A stretch of 64,000 nt of DNA from CAVTSA01 sp963737225 (GTDB lineage Bacteria > Chloroflexota > Dormibacteria > Dormibacterales > Dormibacteraceae). The notes under the pieces are model-generated. The model was not told the DNA's origin. It ran no database searches and was given only the letters and a program-made list of their open reading frames with translations. The stretch is taken from contig CAVTSA010000017.1 of the NCBI GenBank assembly GCA_963737225.1, positions 672,071 through 736,070 of the forward strand, written 5' to 3'. Shown here one piece after another: positions 25,321-33,803 of this stretch (its first letter is position 1; each line of letters opens with the position of its first letter). A program made the translations under genes and the position numbers.

Positions 25321-26154
25321 GTGATCGACGCCCATCATCACCTCTGGGATCCGACCCGCTTCCACTATCCCTGGCTCGAGCGCGAGCAGGCGGCACCGAT
25401 ACGGCGGCGGTTCGACGCCGCCGATCTGCATGCGGTCACCGCCGGGCACGGCGTCGAGGGCACCGTCGTCATCGAGGCTCGCCACTCGCTCGACGAGACC
25501 CGGACGCTGATGGCGATCGCGGAGGCCGACGACCTGGTGGCCGCGGTCGTGGGTTGGGCCGACCTCACCGATCCCGCGCTGGAGGAGGTGCTGGCGGGGC
25601 TCCGGGCCGAGCCCGGGGGCGACCGGCTGGTGGGGATCCGGGTGGAGCTGGAGGCACACGAGCCGGAGTGGCTGGCGCGTCCCGACGTCCACGCAGGTCT
25701 GCGCACGCTCGCCCGGGAGGGCCTGGCCTATGACCTGCTGGCCGGCGCGAGGGAGCTCCCGGCGGCGGTGGAGGCTGCCCGCGCGGCGCCCGAGCTCACG
25801 ATCGTGATCGATCACCTCGGCAAACCCGCGGTGGCCGATGGCGAGGACGTGGCCTGGACGGTTTCGATGGAGGCCCTGGGTGCAATGCCCAACGTCTGGT
25901 GCAAGGTGTCGGGAAGCTACCCGGCGGCGTTCCGGACCCGGCCGGAAAGGCTGGCGCCATTCCTGGGGGGAGTGCGGGAGTGGTTCGGCGATGGGCGCCT
26001 TCTCTTCGGGTCGGACTGGCCGGTGAGCACGCTGGCCGCGCCCTACGCCGAGATCCTGAGCGGCTGGCAGGCCCTTCTCGCCGACCTCGCCCCGGCCGAC
26101 CGCGAGGCAACGTTCGGTGGCAACGCCCGGCGCGTCTACCGCCTGCCCCGGTAA
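25321..26154 (+). CDS. Amidohydrolase 2 family (sugar lactonase/PDC-hydrolase-like)
   Basis: A 277-residue metal-dependent hydrolase. The N-terminal IDAHHHLWDP, the His in VIDHLGKP and the C-terminal Asp in LLFGSDWPVS are the signature of the amidohydrolase 2 family containing L-fuconolactonase and 2-pyrone-4,6-dicarboxylate hydrolase. It starts at GTG 25321, 27 bases after the DHDPS-like stop, and is probably co-transcribed. A lactonase step in sugar-acid breakdown is the natural inference. Confidence 0.85.
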   Translation: MIDAHHHLWDPTRFHYPWLEREQAAPIRRRFDAADLHAVTAGHGVEGTVVIEARHSLDETRTLMAIAEADDLVAAVVGWADLTDPALEEVLAGLRAEPGGDRLVGIRVELEAHEPEWLARPDVHAGLRTLAREGLAYDLLAGARELPAAVEAARAAPELTIVIDHLGKPAVADGEDVAWTVSMEALGAMPNVWCKVSGSYPAAFRTRPERLAPFLGGVREWFGDGRLLFGSDWPVSTLAAPYAEILSGWQALLADLAPADREATFGGNARRVYRLPR

Positions 26155-26220
26155 GCCCCGCTGGTGCACCATCGGGTGCTAAACCGTCGCGGTAAGCCCC
26201 GGTGGTGCACCAACGGGTGA
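26150..26220. repeat. Direct tandem of two ~30-bp units carrying the GGTGCACCA palindrome
   Basis: A unit starting GGTAAGCCCCG and containing TGGTGCACCA begins at 26150 and recurs at 26191 with two differences, a period of 41 bases. Both carry the core of the family A palindromes. The first unit overlaps the stop codon of the amidohydrolase gene. The pair lies between convergent genes. Confidence 0.65.
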
Positions 26221-26226
26221 CGAGGC

Positions 26227-26997
26227 TCAGTCCACCAGCTCGGAGCTGGTGTCCCGCTGGGCGGTGGGAAACATCGTGACCAGCTCGATCATCGCTCGCG
26301 GCGGCAGGCCGGCCACGTGGAGGATGGTGGCCGCAACGTCCTCCGGTTGCAGCATCAGCTCCCTCGCCTCCGCCGGCGGAGGGACCGGACGGTCGTCGAG
26401 GATGGGCGTGGCCACCTCGCCCGGACAGATGGCGCAGGCGCGGATGCCGTGGCGCCGTTCGCTGACGTTGATCGACTCGGTGAAGGAGACCAGCGCTGCC
26501 TTCGCGGCGCCGTATGCCGGGCCCGAGATGGCACCTGGCCGGAGCGCGGCCATCGAGGAAACGTTCACGATCGTGCCGCGGCGCCGCGCGCGCATCCCGC
26601 TCAGCAGCGCGCGGGTCATCAGGAACGGTGCCGTGGCGTTGATCTGAAAGATTCGCTCCCAGTCACGGACGGCAAGGCGGTCGAGCGTCCGGACCGGCAC
26701 GTTCACCCCGGCGTTGTTGACGAGCAGGTCGACCGGCCCCGCGGCCTCGGCCACCGCTCGCACCCCATCGACGGCCGCCGGGTCGGCGACGTCGGCGGCC
26801 TGGACGATCGGCCGGCCGCCCGCCCGCTCGACAAGCGCTGCCGTCTCCTCCAGCGCCTCGCTCCGGCGGCCCACCAGGACTACGGTGATCTCCCGGCCAC
26901 CGCCGGCGAGGGCGACGGCGGTCGCCCGTCCGATCCCGGATCCGGCTCCGGTGACGACCGACACCACCGGGCGGTCCCGGACAGTCTGTGCGGTCAC
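26227..26997 (-). CDS. Short-chain dehydrogenase/reductase
   Basis: A 256-residue classical SDR. The cofactor loop is VVTGAGSGIG, the structural motif LLVNNAGVN follows, and the catalytic triad appears as Ser in NVSSMAAL with Tyr and Lys in YGAAKAAL. The GTG at 26997 is chosen because the domain starts directly after it; the upstream in-frame sequence is Arg-rich. It lies downstream of, and in the same orientation as, the NHL-repeat gene, about 50 bases away. An alcohol/ketone oxidoreduction in the neighbouring catabolic set is likely; the substrate is unknown. Confidence 0.9.
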   Translation of the reverse strand: MTAQTVRDRPVVSVVTGAGSGIGRATAVALAGGGREITVVLVGRRSEALEETAALVERAGGRPIVQAADVADPAAVDGVRAVAEAAGPVDLLVNNAGVNVPVRTLDRLAVRDWERIFQINATAPFLMTRALLSGMRARRRGTIVNVSSMAALRPGAISGPAYGAAKAALVSFTESINVSERRHGIRACAICPGEVATPILDDRPVPPPAEARELMLQPEDVAATILHVAGLPPRAMIELVTMFPTAQRDTSSELVD

Positions 26998-27047
26998 CGT
27001 CGACGTCCGGTGCCGTCCCCCGGTGTGGCCAACCTCGCGCCTCCCGG

Positions 27048-28034
27048 TCAGCCGGTCCGGGTGAACTTCTGGAGCGAGTGGCTGCCCTCGGGTACCTCGC
27101 CGCGCGAGACCCCGAACGTCCACGTGACCTCGCCGACATAGACGTCGCCGCGCGAGTCGACGCAGATGTCGTGAGGGGCGATGAAATTGCCGGCCGCGAT
27201 TCGATCCGGACCTCCCCACCGTCCCAGGACCCGCCCTCCGGGCTCGTAGACGCTGACCCGTCCGGGCCGATCCTCGTCGATGCGACCCAGCCGGAGCGAC
27301 TCGTCGCCAGCCGGACGCCAGAGCTCGGACACGTAGATCCTGCCGTCGGCGTCGAGCGCGATGTTGGTAGGCCGCTGGACGTCCGTCCACTCCTCGAGGA
27401 AATCACCCTCCGGGTCGAAGATCTGGATCCGGTCGTTTTCGCGGTCCGCCACCAGCACGCGTCCGTCCTCGGCCACCACTATGCCGTGCGGAAGGTTGAA
27501 CTCACCGGGTCCGGTACCGGGCTCACCCCAGGACTGGACCAGGCTTCCGTCGCCGCGGAAGTGGTGGACCCGCGCGTTGCCGTAGCCGTCGCTGGCATAG
27601 AGGTCACCGTTCGGGGCCACGGCGATGTTGGTCGGACGGTTGAACGGAGGCCCCCCGCGAACGATGCTCGCCAGGGAGCCGTCGTAGCCGGTGTCCGACG
27701 GCGTGTCGGGGGTTCCGACGGTCTGCACGAGCTTCCCTTCCGGCGTGAACCGGTAGACCGCGTGGTGACCCTCGTCGACGCAGTACACGGTGTCGTCGGG
27801 ACCCACCGTGATGCCGTGGGTCCGCGGCGTGAAGAGATCCTCGCCCCAGGACGAGAGGAACCTGCCGTCCCGGTCGTAGACGATGACGCGCGACTCCCGG
27901 CGCGTGAAAACGTAGACCCGGTCCCTGGAATCGACGGCGACGCCGGCGACGTCCCCGTGGTGGAAACCTTCCGGCAGCTGCTCCCACCCCTCCACCACCT
28001 GGTAGCTCAGCCCACCCGTCTCCGCGGTGCCCAT
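27048..28034 (-). CDS. NHL-repeat beta-propeller protein (SMP-30/PAL-like)
   Basis: A 328-residue protein made of about six NHL-type repeats, each with a strand pattern like HGIVVAEDGRVLVADRENDRIQIFDPEG. Such propellers include sugar lactonases and peptidyl-alpha-hydroxyglycine lyases, and metal-binding His and Asp residues recur at the repeat ends (PRTHGITV, PHGIVV, PHDICV). There is no signal peptide, so it is probably cytosolic. ATG 28034 has GGAGGAGG ahead of it. It could be the lactonase for the adjacent sugar-acid pathway, but no activity is proven. Confidence 0.78.
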   Translation of the reverse strand: MGTAETGGLSYQVVEGWEQLPEGFHHGDVAGVAVDSRDRVYVFTRRESRVIVYDRDGRFLSSWGEDLFTPRTHGITVGPDDTVYCVDEGHHAVYRFTPEGKLVQTVGTPDTPSDTGYDGSLASIVRGGPPFNRPTNIAVAPNGDLYASDGYGNARVHHFRGDGSLVQSWGEPGTGPGEFNLPHGIVVAEDGRVLVADRENDRIQIFDPEGDFLEEWTDVQRPTNIALDADGRIYVSELWRPAGDESLRLGRIDEDRPGRVSVYEPGGRVLGRWGGPDRIAAGNFIAPHDICVDSRGDVYVGEVTWTFGVSRGEVPEGSHSLQKFTRTG

Positions 28035-28231
28035 GGTCCCCCTCCTCCCAAACCATCCGGAATCTTCCGCCACTGCCCGGGCGGCGGCCCGCGCCGGCCA
28101 ATCTTCTCACGGCCCGCGCCGCTCCCGACTCGCGTTTCGGATCGGCCGCCGGTACCGGACGATCTCGCGGCGGCCTCGGCATGGCTTCGGGGTATGGACC
28201 TCGCGCCGGTCGTGCACTATCTTCACCCCCC

Positions 28232-28558
28232 GTGAATGTCGACGACTTCCGCCGCGAACGCGACCGGCTGCTCGGGCTGCAGAGGCGACTCCAGGGAGCG
28301 CGCGCGATGCCACGCGATCTCGAAGGAGAGGACGTGAGCGCGCCCCACCCCGGGGACGCCGGCCATTGGGTGGCCGTCTACGAGGAGCTCTGCAGATTCA
28401 AACGCTCCCTCATCGACTCCATCCGCGAGGAGGGGGCGTCGGTCGACCCGGCCGCGAGAGGGGAGCTGGCAGGAGACGACGAGGCGCTCAGCGTCGAGCT
28501 CGAACGCCTCCAGCTCCACCTCGATTTCTGGCGGGAGCAGCTCCCCCAGCGCCGCTGA
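28232..28558 (+). CDS. Small hypothetical helical protein (108 aa)
   Basis: Starting at GTG 28232 the product is charged and helical: FRRERDRLLGLQRRLQGARA, then ELCRFKRSLIDSIREEG, then LERLQLHLDFWREQLPQRR. The three amphipathic helices suggest a small coiled-coil or helical bundle. It has no signal peptide and no recognised family. Codon use is like that of its neighbours, supporting a real gene. Confidence 0.6.
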   Translation: MNVDDFRRERDRLLGLQRRLQGARAMPRDLEGEDVSAPHPGDAGHWVAVYEELCRFKRSLIDSIREEGASVDPAARGELAGDDEALSVELERLQLHLDFWREQLPQRR

Positions 28559-28603
28559 GCCGACCCCGACCGGCAGCGGTCACCGGCGGCGGGAAGAGGG
28601 CGA

Positions 28604-28657
28604 TTGGTGCGCCAACACCCCACTCCGGGCACGGGAAGAAGGCGACTGGTGCACCAA
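28604..28657. repeat. Pair of family A palindromes (TTGGTGCGCCAA and CTGGTGCACCAA)
   Basis: TTGGTGCGCCAA at 28604-28615 and CTGGTGCACCAA at 28646-28657 are separated by 42 bases. Each is preceded by GGGAAGA(A/G)GGCGA. They lie between convergent genes (helical protein and MFS transporter). Confidence 0.7.
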
Positions 28658-28676
28658 CGCCCGAACCTGTGGGCAC

Positions 28677-30140
28677 TCAGGGCGCCGCCGCGTCCTCTTC
28701 TCCGAGGCTGACCAGCTCCGGGGATATCCGGGGGTTGGGGATGAGCAAACCGGCAACGACGGAGACGACCAGAAAGAACGTGGCCATGACGTAGGTGTCG
28801 GTGAAGCCGGTCACGGTCGGAAGCCCGGTCGCGGCGGTGTTGGCCGCGATCAACGTCGCCGAGATCTGGCTGCCCAGCGCCCCACCGAGCAGCCGCATGA
28901 CCGTGTTCATCCCGGTCGCGACCCCGGTCTGCGCCGGCGGCACCGCCTGAATGATGAGATTCCCCAGCGCGGCGTACGCGAGCCCGATGCCCACGCCGAG
29001 CAGCGTCGTGCTGATCACCATCTCGAACGGGTGCCGGTGCTCGACGGCTGCGAAACCGAACGAGGCCCCCGAGATCATCGCGCCCGCGACGAACGCGACC
29101 TTCGACCCGTACCGATGCGTGACCCGGCCCGCCGCCGCGCCCGAGACCGCCATCGCGAGGGAGGCCGGAAGCAGGTACAGGCTGGAGACCAGGACGGACG
29201 CCCCGAAGCCGAAGCCGGTGCTCGTCGGCAGCTGCGCGAACCGCGGCAGGACGTTGAACGACGCATACATCCCACCGCCGAGGAGAAACGCGGCCAGGTT
29301 GGTGGTCCAGACGCCCCGACGGCGCATCATGCCCATGTCGACCAGGGGCACGCGGCTGCGCAATTCGACGAGCACCCAGAGCGCGCAGACAGCCAGCCCG
29401 CCCGCAAGCAGCAGGAGCGTCGTCGCTTCCAACCAACCCCACACCGGCGCCTGCGCGATCGCGATCAGCACGCTGCAGATCCCGATGCTCATCAGTGCGG
29501 CCGCCCACCAGTTCACCTTGCCCGGAGAGCGCACCCGCGATTCAGGGATGTAGAGCCAGGTCAGCACCGCCGCCAGCACCGCCATCGCGAACGGCGGCCA
29601 GAACAACCAGTGCCAGTCGAGATGCTGGACGATCAGTCCTCCGACCACCAGGCCGGCACCGCCACCCACTCCGAGGATGGAAGACATCAGCCCGATGCTC
29701 CCGGCCACCCTCTCTTCGGGGAACTCATCCCTGACGATGGCGAAGGCGAGCGGGAAGATGCCGCCGGCGACCCCCTGGATCACGCGCGCCACGATCAGCA
29801 TGGCCAGCGATTGCGACACTGCTGCCAGCAGCGAGCCTGCCGCGAGTATGAGGAGGACCCACAACAACAGCCGCCTCTTGCCATAGATGTCACCGAGCCG
29901 GCCGATGATCGACGTCCCCACCGATGCGGACAGCAGGAAGGCGGTGAGCAACCAGGTGGAGCCCAGCTCGCTGGTGTCGAGACTCTGCTGGAATGTCGGC
30001 AGAGCCGGGATGACCGCCGAGCTGAGGAGAGCGTAGCCGAGGCCCGCGAGCAGGAGCACGCCCAGGATCAAGGTCGACCCCGAGCGTCGTGTGCGTGCGG
30101 TCACGGAAGCGTTCGTCTGATCTGGCGGTTCCGGCGGCAC
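28677..30140 (-). CDS. MFS multidrug transporter (DHA2/EmrB type)
   Basis: A 487-residue permease with 14 predicted helices. Motif A appears as GRLGDIYGKRRLL after helix 2 and motif C-like glycines in SSILGVGGGAGLVVGGLIV in helix 5, marking a drug:H+ antiporter. The start is set at GTG 30140; GTG 30104 is an alternative that removes only a Pro-rich leader. The gene follows a SnoaL-like gene after 25 bases in the same direction, so they may be co-transcribed. The exported compound is unknown. Confidence 0.88.
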   Translation of the reverse strand: MPPEPPDQTNASVTARTRRSGSTLILGVLLLAGLGYALLSSAVIPALPTFQQSLDTSELGSTWLLTAFLLSASVGTSIIGRLGDIYGKRRLLLWVLLILAAGSLLAAVSQSLAMLIVARVIQGVAGGIFPLAFAIVRDEFPEERVAGSIGLMSSILGVGGGAGLVVGGLIVQHLDWHWLFWPPFAMAVLAAVLTWLYIPESRVRSPGKVNWWAAALMSIGICSVLIAIAQAPVWGWLEATTLLLLAGGLAVCALWVLVELRSRVPLVDMGMMRRRGVWTTNLAAFLLGGGMYASFNVLPRFAQLPTSTGFGFGASVLVSSLYLLPASLAMAVSGAAAGRVTHRYGSKVAFVAGAMISGASFGFAAVEHRHPFEMVISTTLLGVGIGLAYAALGNLIIQAVPPAQTGVATGMNTVMRLLGGALGSQISATLIAANTAATGLPTVTGFTDTYVMATFFLVVSVVAGLLIPNPRISPELVSLGEEDAAAP

Positions 30141-30165
30141 CAGCCGGCGGTCGAGACGGATCGCA

Positions 30166-30537
30166 TCAGGTCGTGATCGGCCAGACGCACGCGTGGTAGC
30201 AGCGCCATCCCTCCTCGGTGCGTACATAGGAGTCGAGGTAGCGACTGTGGCGGTCGGGAGGCCGGTGACTGCGTGCCGAGACAGCGGCGACATCGCCGGC
30301 GATGTGAATCGCAACCTGATCGATGCTGAGGCCCGGCTCGGCGCTCGCCCTCAGCACCTCGATGTAACGCGGGAGCTCCCAGAGGTCACCTCGCGCCCCG
30401 TCGAGGTAACCGAAGGTGGGCGTCAGGATTGGTGCCAGCAGCTCCCAAGAGCCCTTTCGCCAGGCGTCGATGAAGCGCAGGTTGAGCTGTGTCAGGTCGT
30501 CCAGATCCGGCGTCGAAGTGATGCCCGTCGCCGTCAT
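30166..30537 (-). CDS. SnoaL-like / NTF2-superfamily protein
   Basis: A 123-residue single-domain protein with the cone-shaped NTF2 fold pattern: LNLRFIDAWRKGSWELLAPILTP at the start and a closing strand SYVRTEEGWRCYHACVW. Such proteins are small isomerases, cyclases or binding proteins. GGAGG lies 8 bases before the ATG at 30537, so this start is preferred to the in-frame one at 30570. It lies between FAH-family and MFS genes in one orientation. Confidence 0.78.
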   Translation of the reverse strand: MTATGITSTPDLDDLTQLNLRFIDAWRKGSWELLAPILTPTFGYLDGARGDLWELPRYIEVLRASAEPGLSIDQVAIHIAGDVAAVSARSHRPPDRHSRYLDSYVRTEEGWRCYHACVWPITT

Positions 30538-30577
30538 ATCCGGTTCCTCCGTTGGTGCCGCAAAACGCATGCCTGCC

Positions 30578-31540
30578 TCAGACGATCGTCACCCGCAGCG
30601 TTCCGATCCGCGGCGACGCGACCTCGACGGTGTCACCCGGCTTCAGGAACAGCTCCCGCGAGCGGGACCCGTCGGGCCCGGGCGCGGTCTGATCGGCCGC
30701 GGTGCCGGCACCGGTGCCGCCGCTCAGGATGTCGCCGGGGACCAGCGTGAAGTCACGGGACAGGTGCTCCAGGACCTCGCCCCACCCGTAGATCATGTCC
30801 CTCGAGTTGAAGGATTGACGCACCTGACCGTTGACGCGCGTCTCGACCGGCACATCCTCCGGGTCGATCTCGCCGACCGCGATGCAGGGTCCGATCGCGG
30901 CCGACCCGTCGAAGTTCTTGGCCAGGTTGTAGCTGATGCCCCGCGGCTGCTGGGTCCCCATGCCGTCGCGGATGCTGCCGTCGTTCAGCAGTGTGACGCC
31001 CCAGACCAGGTCCCGGTAGCTGGACGCGGAGATGTCCTTGGCCCGCCGGCCGATCACGATCGCCGGCTCCCCCTCGTAGTCGAGGTACCGGGTCCGCGAC
31101 GGATAGGGGATCTCACCGTCAGGACCGACGACCTCGTCGGCGACCTTCCAGAAGCCCCAGTGGCCGTACTCGCGAGCCTCCCGCGCGACGCCCTCCAGCG
31201 TTCGCGGCCCGCCCGGGATCATCCCCATCAGGTGGTCGGCGAAGTTTCCCCCGACGCACGCGATCCGTTTCCCCGGCCAGGGGGCGTGCAGGCGCACCTC
31301 CTGGCGGTCGAAGACGACGCCGTCGGTCCGCGGGGCCGACGACGCGTGGGCGATCGCTTGACGTGCCTTCTCGAGCCCTTCCGGACCAGCCTCGATGAAC
31401 GGCAGCAACGCGGAAGGCAAGCGCTCCCGATCGGCCAGATCCCCACCTCGGTACCGTGCGTACGCGCGAGCGAGGTCGATCACGAGGTCGCCCTCCCACG
31501 CTCCGACACGACGCTCGGGTCCGTAGACGACGATCCTCAT
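30578..31540 (-). CDS. Fumarylacetoacetate hydrolase-family protein
   Basis: A 320-residue protein of the FAH superfamily, which hydrolyses or decarboxylates C-C bonds in oxo-acids using a metal. Present are the metal-binding Glu pair around LDYEGEPAIVIG, the Asp in VTLLNDGSIRD, the Lys in YNLAKNFDG and the late GDILSGGTGAGT. GGAGGGAAGAG stands ahead of ATG 31540. Its natural substrate might come from aromatic or sugar-acid breakdown; context is not decisive. The distance to the SnoaL-like gene is 40 bases, so co-transcription is likely. Confidence 0.88.
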   Translation of the reverse strand: MRIVVYGPERRVGAWEGDLVIDLARAYARYRGGDLADRERLPSALLPFIEAGPEGLEKARQAIAHASSAPRTDGVVFDRQEVRLHAPWPGKRIACVGGNFADHLMGMIPGGPRTLEGVAREAREYGHWGFWKVADEVVGPDGEIPYPSRTRYLDYEGEPAIVIGRRAKDISASSYRDLVWGVTLLNDGSIRDGMGTQQPRGISYNLAKNFDGSAAIGPCIAVGEIDPEDVPVETRVNGQVRQSFNSRDMIYGWGEVLEHLSRDFTLVPGDILSGGTGAGTAADQTAPGPDGSRSRELFLKPGDTVEVASPRIGTLRVTIV

Positions 31541-31702
31541 CTGCTCTTCCCTCCGTTCCGGCCGCCGTGCCCGCGACGGCTGCCCCGTCTCGCCGCGCCC
31601 TCTCTCGTTACGTACCCTACCGCCCGTCGCGGCGCGCCGGGGCCGAGCTTTCGGGGTGCGCCGAAGCACCCTCCGCCGCCCGCTGATGGTGGGGGACGGC
31701 CG

Positions 31703-32464
31703 TCAGCGGTCGTACGCGCCCGCGTCCAGGTAGAGCACGGCATCCGGGTGGCGGCGCAGAACCGATGCCGGGCAGGCGGATTCGACAGGGCCCCGCAGCA
31801 GCCGGTGCACCGCGTCCCGCTTCAACGGACCGGGAACCACGGCCGCGATGTGAGCGCCTGCCATCAGCGCCGGCACCGTCAGAGTCAGGGCCGCCCGAGG
31901 AACGCTCTCCAACGTCGGGAACGTGCCGTCATGAACCTGCTGGCGCCGCGATGCTTCCTCCAGCTGGACCACCTTGACCGGAACCGGGTCATCGAAGTCG
32001 GCCGATCCGGGCTCGTTGAATGCGAGGTGCCCGTTCTCCCCCACGCCGCAGCACACGACGTCGATCGGAGCCGCGCGCAGCAGCGCGCCGTACCGTTCGG
32101 CTTCTCCCGCCGGTGTGGCGCTCCCGTCGATGACGTGGAACGCGCCTGCGGACACCCGCGAGAAGAGGCTTCGTTCCAGGAATGCGGAGAAGGACGCCTC
32201 GGCGTCGGGGCTCAGCCCGACGTACTCATCCATGTGGAAGGCCTCAACCCGCGGCCAGGGCACGTCCTCCACTGCCAGGGCCGCCAGGAGCTCGCGCTGG
32301 GAGGGGGCGGACGCGAAGATGATCCGCGCACGACCGCGGGCCGCCGCCTCGCGTAACCATCGCGCCCCCGACGCGGCCGCGGCCTGCCCGAGCGCTGCCC
32401 GGTCGGGATACACCTCGACGCGGAGGCGGTCCACCTGTTCAGTGGTCAGCGGTTCGGCATCCAT
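31703..32464 (-). CDS. Glucosamine-6-phosphate deaminase/isomerase-like protein (NagB family)
   Basis: A 253-residue sugar-phosphate isomerase-type protein. The catalytic segments of NagB are recognisable: FHMDEYVGL (general-base Asp region) and CCGVGENGHLAFNEPG. The usual phosphate loop near residue 45 reads IIFASAPSQRELLAAL rather than GGSTP, so the natural substrate may differ. ATG 32464 was chosen because upstream in-frame codons cross the family B hairpin. It would convert an amino-sugar phosphate to the ketose phosphate plus ammonia. Confidence 0.83.
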   Translation of the reverse strand: MDAEPLTTEQVDRLRVEVYPDRAALGQAAAASGARWLREAAARGRARIIFASAPSQRELLAALAVEDVPWPRVEAFHMDEYVGLSPDAEASFSAFLERSLFSRVSAGAFHVIDGSATPAGEAERYGALLRAAPIDVVCCGVGENGHLAFNEPGSADFDDPVPVKVVQLEEASRRQQVHDGTFPTLESVPRAALTLTVPALMAGAHIAAVVPGPLKRDAVHRLLRGPVESACPASVLRRHPDAVLYLDAGAYDR

Positions 32465-32481
32465 CAGCGCTCCCCGTGAAT

Positions 32482-32545
32482 GCCAGAGTGTCCGCACTCG
32501 GGTGCTACCGGGCCGCCGGTAGGGTCGGAGTGCGGACACTCTGGC
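32482..32545. repeat. Long inverted repeat with AGAGTGTCCGCACTC core (family B)
   Basis: An 18-base arm at 32482-32499 (GCCAGAGTGTCCGCACTC) is the perfect complement of 32528-32545, with an inner CTACCGG/CCGGTAG stem. It could fold as a single 64-base hairpin. It lies between the flavoprotein stop (32548) and the NagB-like start (32464), both on the minus strand, so it can end the upstream operon. Confidence 0.75.
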
Positions 32546-32547
32546 GC

Positions 32548-33789
32548 TTAGAGCGTGCCGACGGCTCCCTCCAGCGGTGCCGACGTGTCGGTGAGACGGG
32601 CGAGATCCACCGGCTGCTGCGATCGGACGAGCGCCTGGATGGTCTCGTTGACGTCCCAGACGTTGACGTTCATCCCCGCCAGGACCCGCCGCTGCGCGTC
32701 CAGCCAGAACGCGATGAACTCCATCTTGTCCACCTCGCCCCGAAAGACGACCCTGTCGTAGCCACCCGGTTCGACGTACCCCGCGTACTCCATGCCGAGG
32801 TCGTACTGGTCGGTGTAGAAGTACGGGATCCGCTCGTAGACGACGCCGTCGCGGTACATGGACCGCCCCGCGGCCTCTCCCTGCCCGATCGCGTTGTCCC
32901 AGTGCTCGACCCGGATGTGCTTCCGAAGCAGTGGGTGGTGGGCGTTGGCGACGTCGCCGGCCGCCAGGATGTCGGGGTCGGCGGTCTTCAGCGCCTGGTC
33001 GACGACGACACCGTTGGAGACCTCGATCCCGGCCGCCTCGGCGAGCTCGGTGTTCGGGCGCGCTCCGATGCCGACCAGCACGGTGTCCGCGGTCACCTCC
33101 TCACCCCCTCCCAACCGGACACGGGAGGGCCCGCCGTCTTCCCGGACGACCGCCTCCACCTGCACCCCCAGCCTGAGATCGACACCCTGGCGCCGGTGGA
33201 GGTCGGCGAAGAGGCGGGCGCATTCCGGCCCGAGGACCCGCAGCAGGGGGAGCTCCTGACCCTCCAGCACCGTGACCTCGACGCCGGCTGCGCGCGCCGC
33301 GGCGGCGGCCTCCAGCCCGATCCATCCACCGCCGATGACGACCAGCCGACGGCTGCCTGCCAAGCGATCCCGGAGCCGGTCCGAGTCCTCGACCCGGCGC
33401 AGGTACATGACGTTCGGGCCGTCCGCACCGGGAATCGGCAGCGTTCGGGGGGAGGCGCCGGTGGTCAGCAGCAGGCGGTCGTAGCCGATCTCCTCGCCGG
33501 GTTCGGTGGTGACCAGGTGGCCTCCGCGGTCGATCGAGGAGATTCGGGTCCCAAGCCGGAGCTCGACTTCGTGGTCCCGGTACCAGTCGCTGTCGTGGAC
33601 GAAGACCGTCTGCCGCTCGGCCTTCCCCATCAAGTACTCCTTGGAGAGGGGTGGCCGCTCATAGGGGAGCTCCGACTCCTCTCCGATCAGCGTGATGCGG
33701 CCCTCGAAGCCCTCACCGCGCAGCGCCTCCGCCGCCTTGGCACCGGCCAGGCTGGCTCCGACGATGATGAAACGGGTGCCGTCGGTCAT
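32548..33789 (-). CDS. FAD/NAD(P)H-dependent oxidoreductase (ferredoxin/putidaredoxin reductase type)
   Basis: A 413-residue flavoprotein. The FAD loop is FIIVGASLAGAKAAEAL, the NAD(P)H loop VVIGGGWIGLEAAAAA, and the second FAD motif TADPDILAAGDVAN. It ends with a reductase C-terminal domain containing YFYTDQYDLGMEYAGY. Relatives reduce small Fe-S proteins for oxygenases. It is the last gene of the pterin-type operon, 14 bases after folE, with AAGGAGGTGGAGGG before ATG 33789. A role in reducing a pterin or a partner Fe-S protein is inferred from context only. Confidence 0.88.
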   Translation of the reverse strand: MTDGTRFIIVGASLAGAKAAEALRGEGFEGRITLIGEESELPYERPPLSKEYLMGKAERQTVFVHDSDWYRDHEVELRLGTRISSIDRGGHLVTTEPGEEIGYDRLLLTTGASPRTLPIPGADGPNVMYLRRVEDSDRLRDRLAGSRRLVVIGGGWIGLEAAAAARAAGVEVTVLEGQELPLLRVLGPECARLFADLHRRQGVDLRLGVQVEAVVREDGGPSRVRLGGGEEVTADTVLVGIGARPNTELAEAAGIEVSNGVVVDQALKTADPDILAAGDVANAHHPLLRKHIRVEHWDNAIGQGEAAGRSMYRDGVVYERIPYFYTDQYDLGMEYAGYVEPGGYDRVVFRGEVDKMEFIAFWLDAQRRVLAGMNVNVWDVNETIQALVRSQQPVDLARLTDTSAPLEGAVGTL

Positions 33790-33803
33790 CCCTCCACCTC
33801 CTT

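Noticed and set aside
26150..26220. CRISPR array from the two 30-bp units near 26.2 kb
   Set aside because: Only two units with a roughly 11-base spacer and an internal palindrome, and no cas genes; it fits the dispersed palindrome family.
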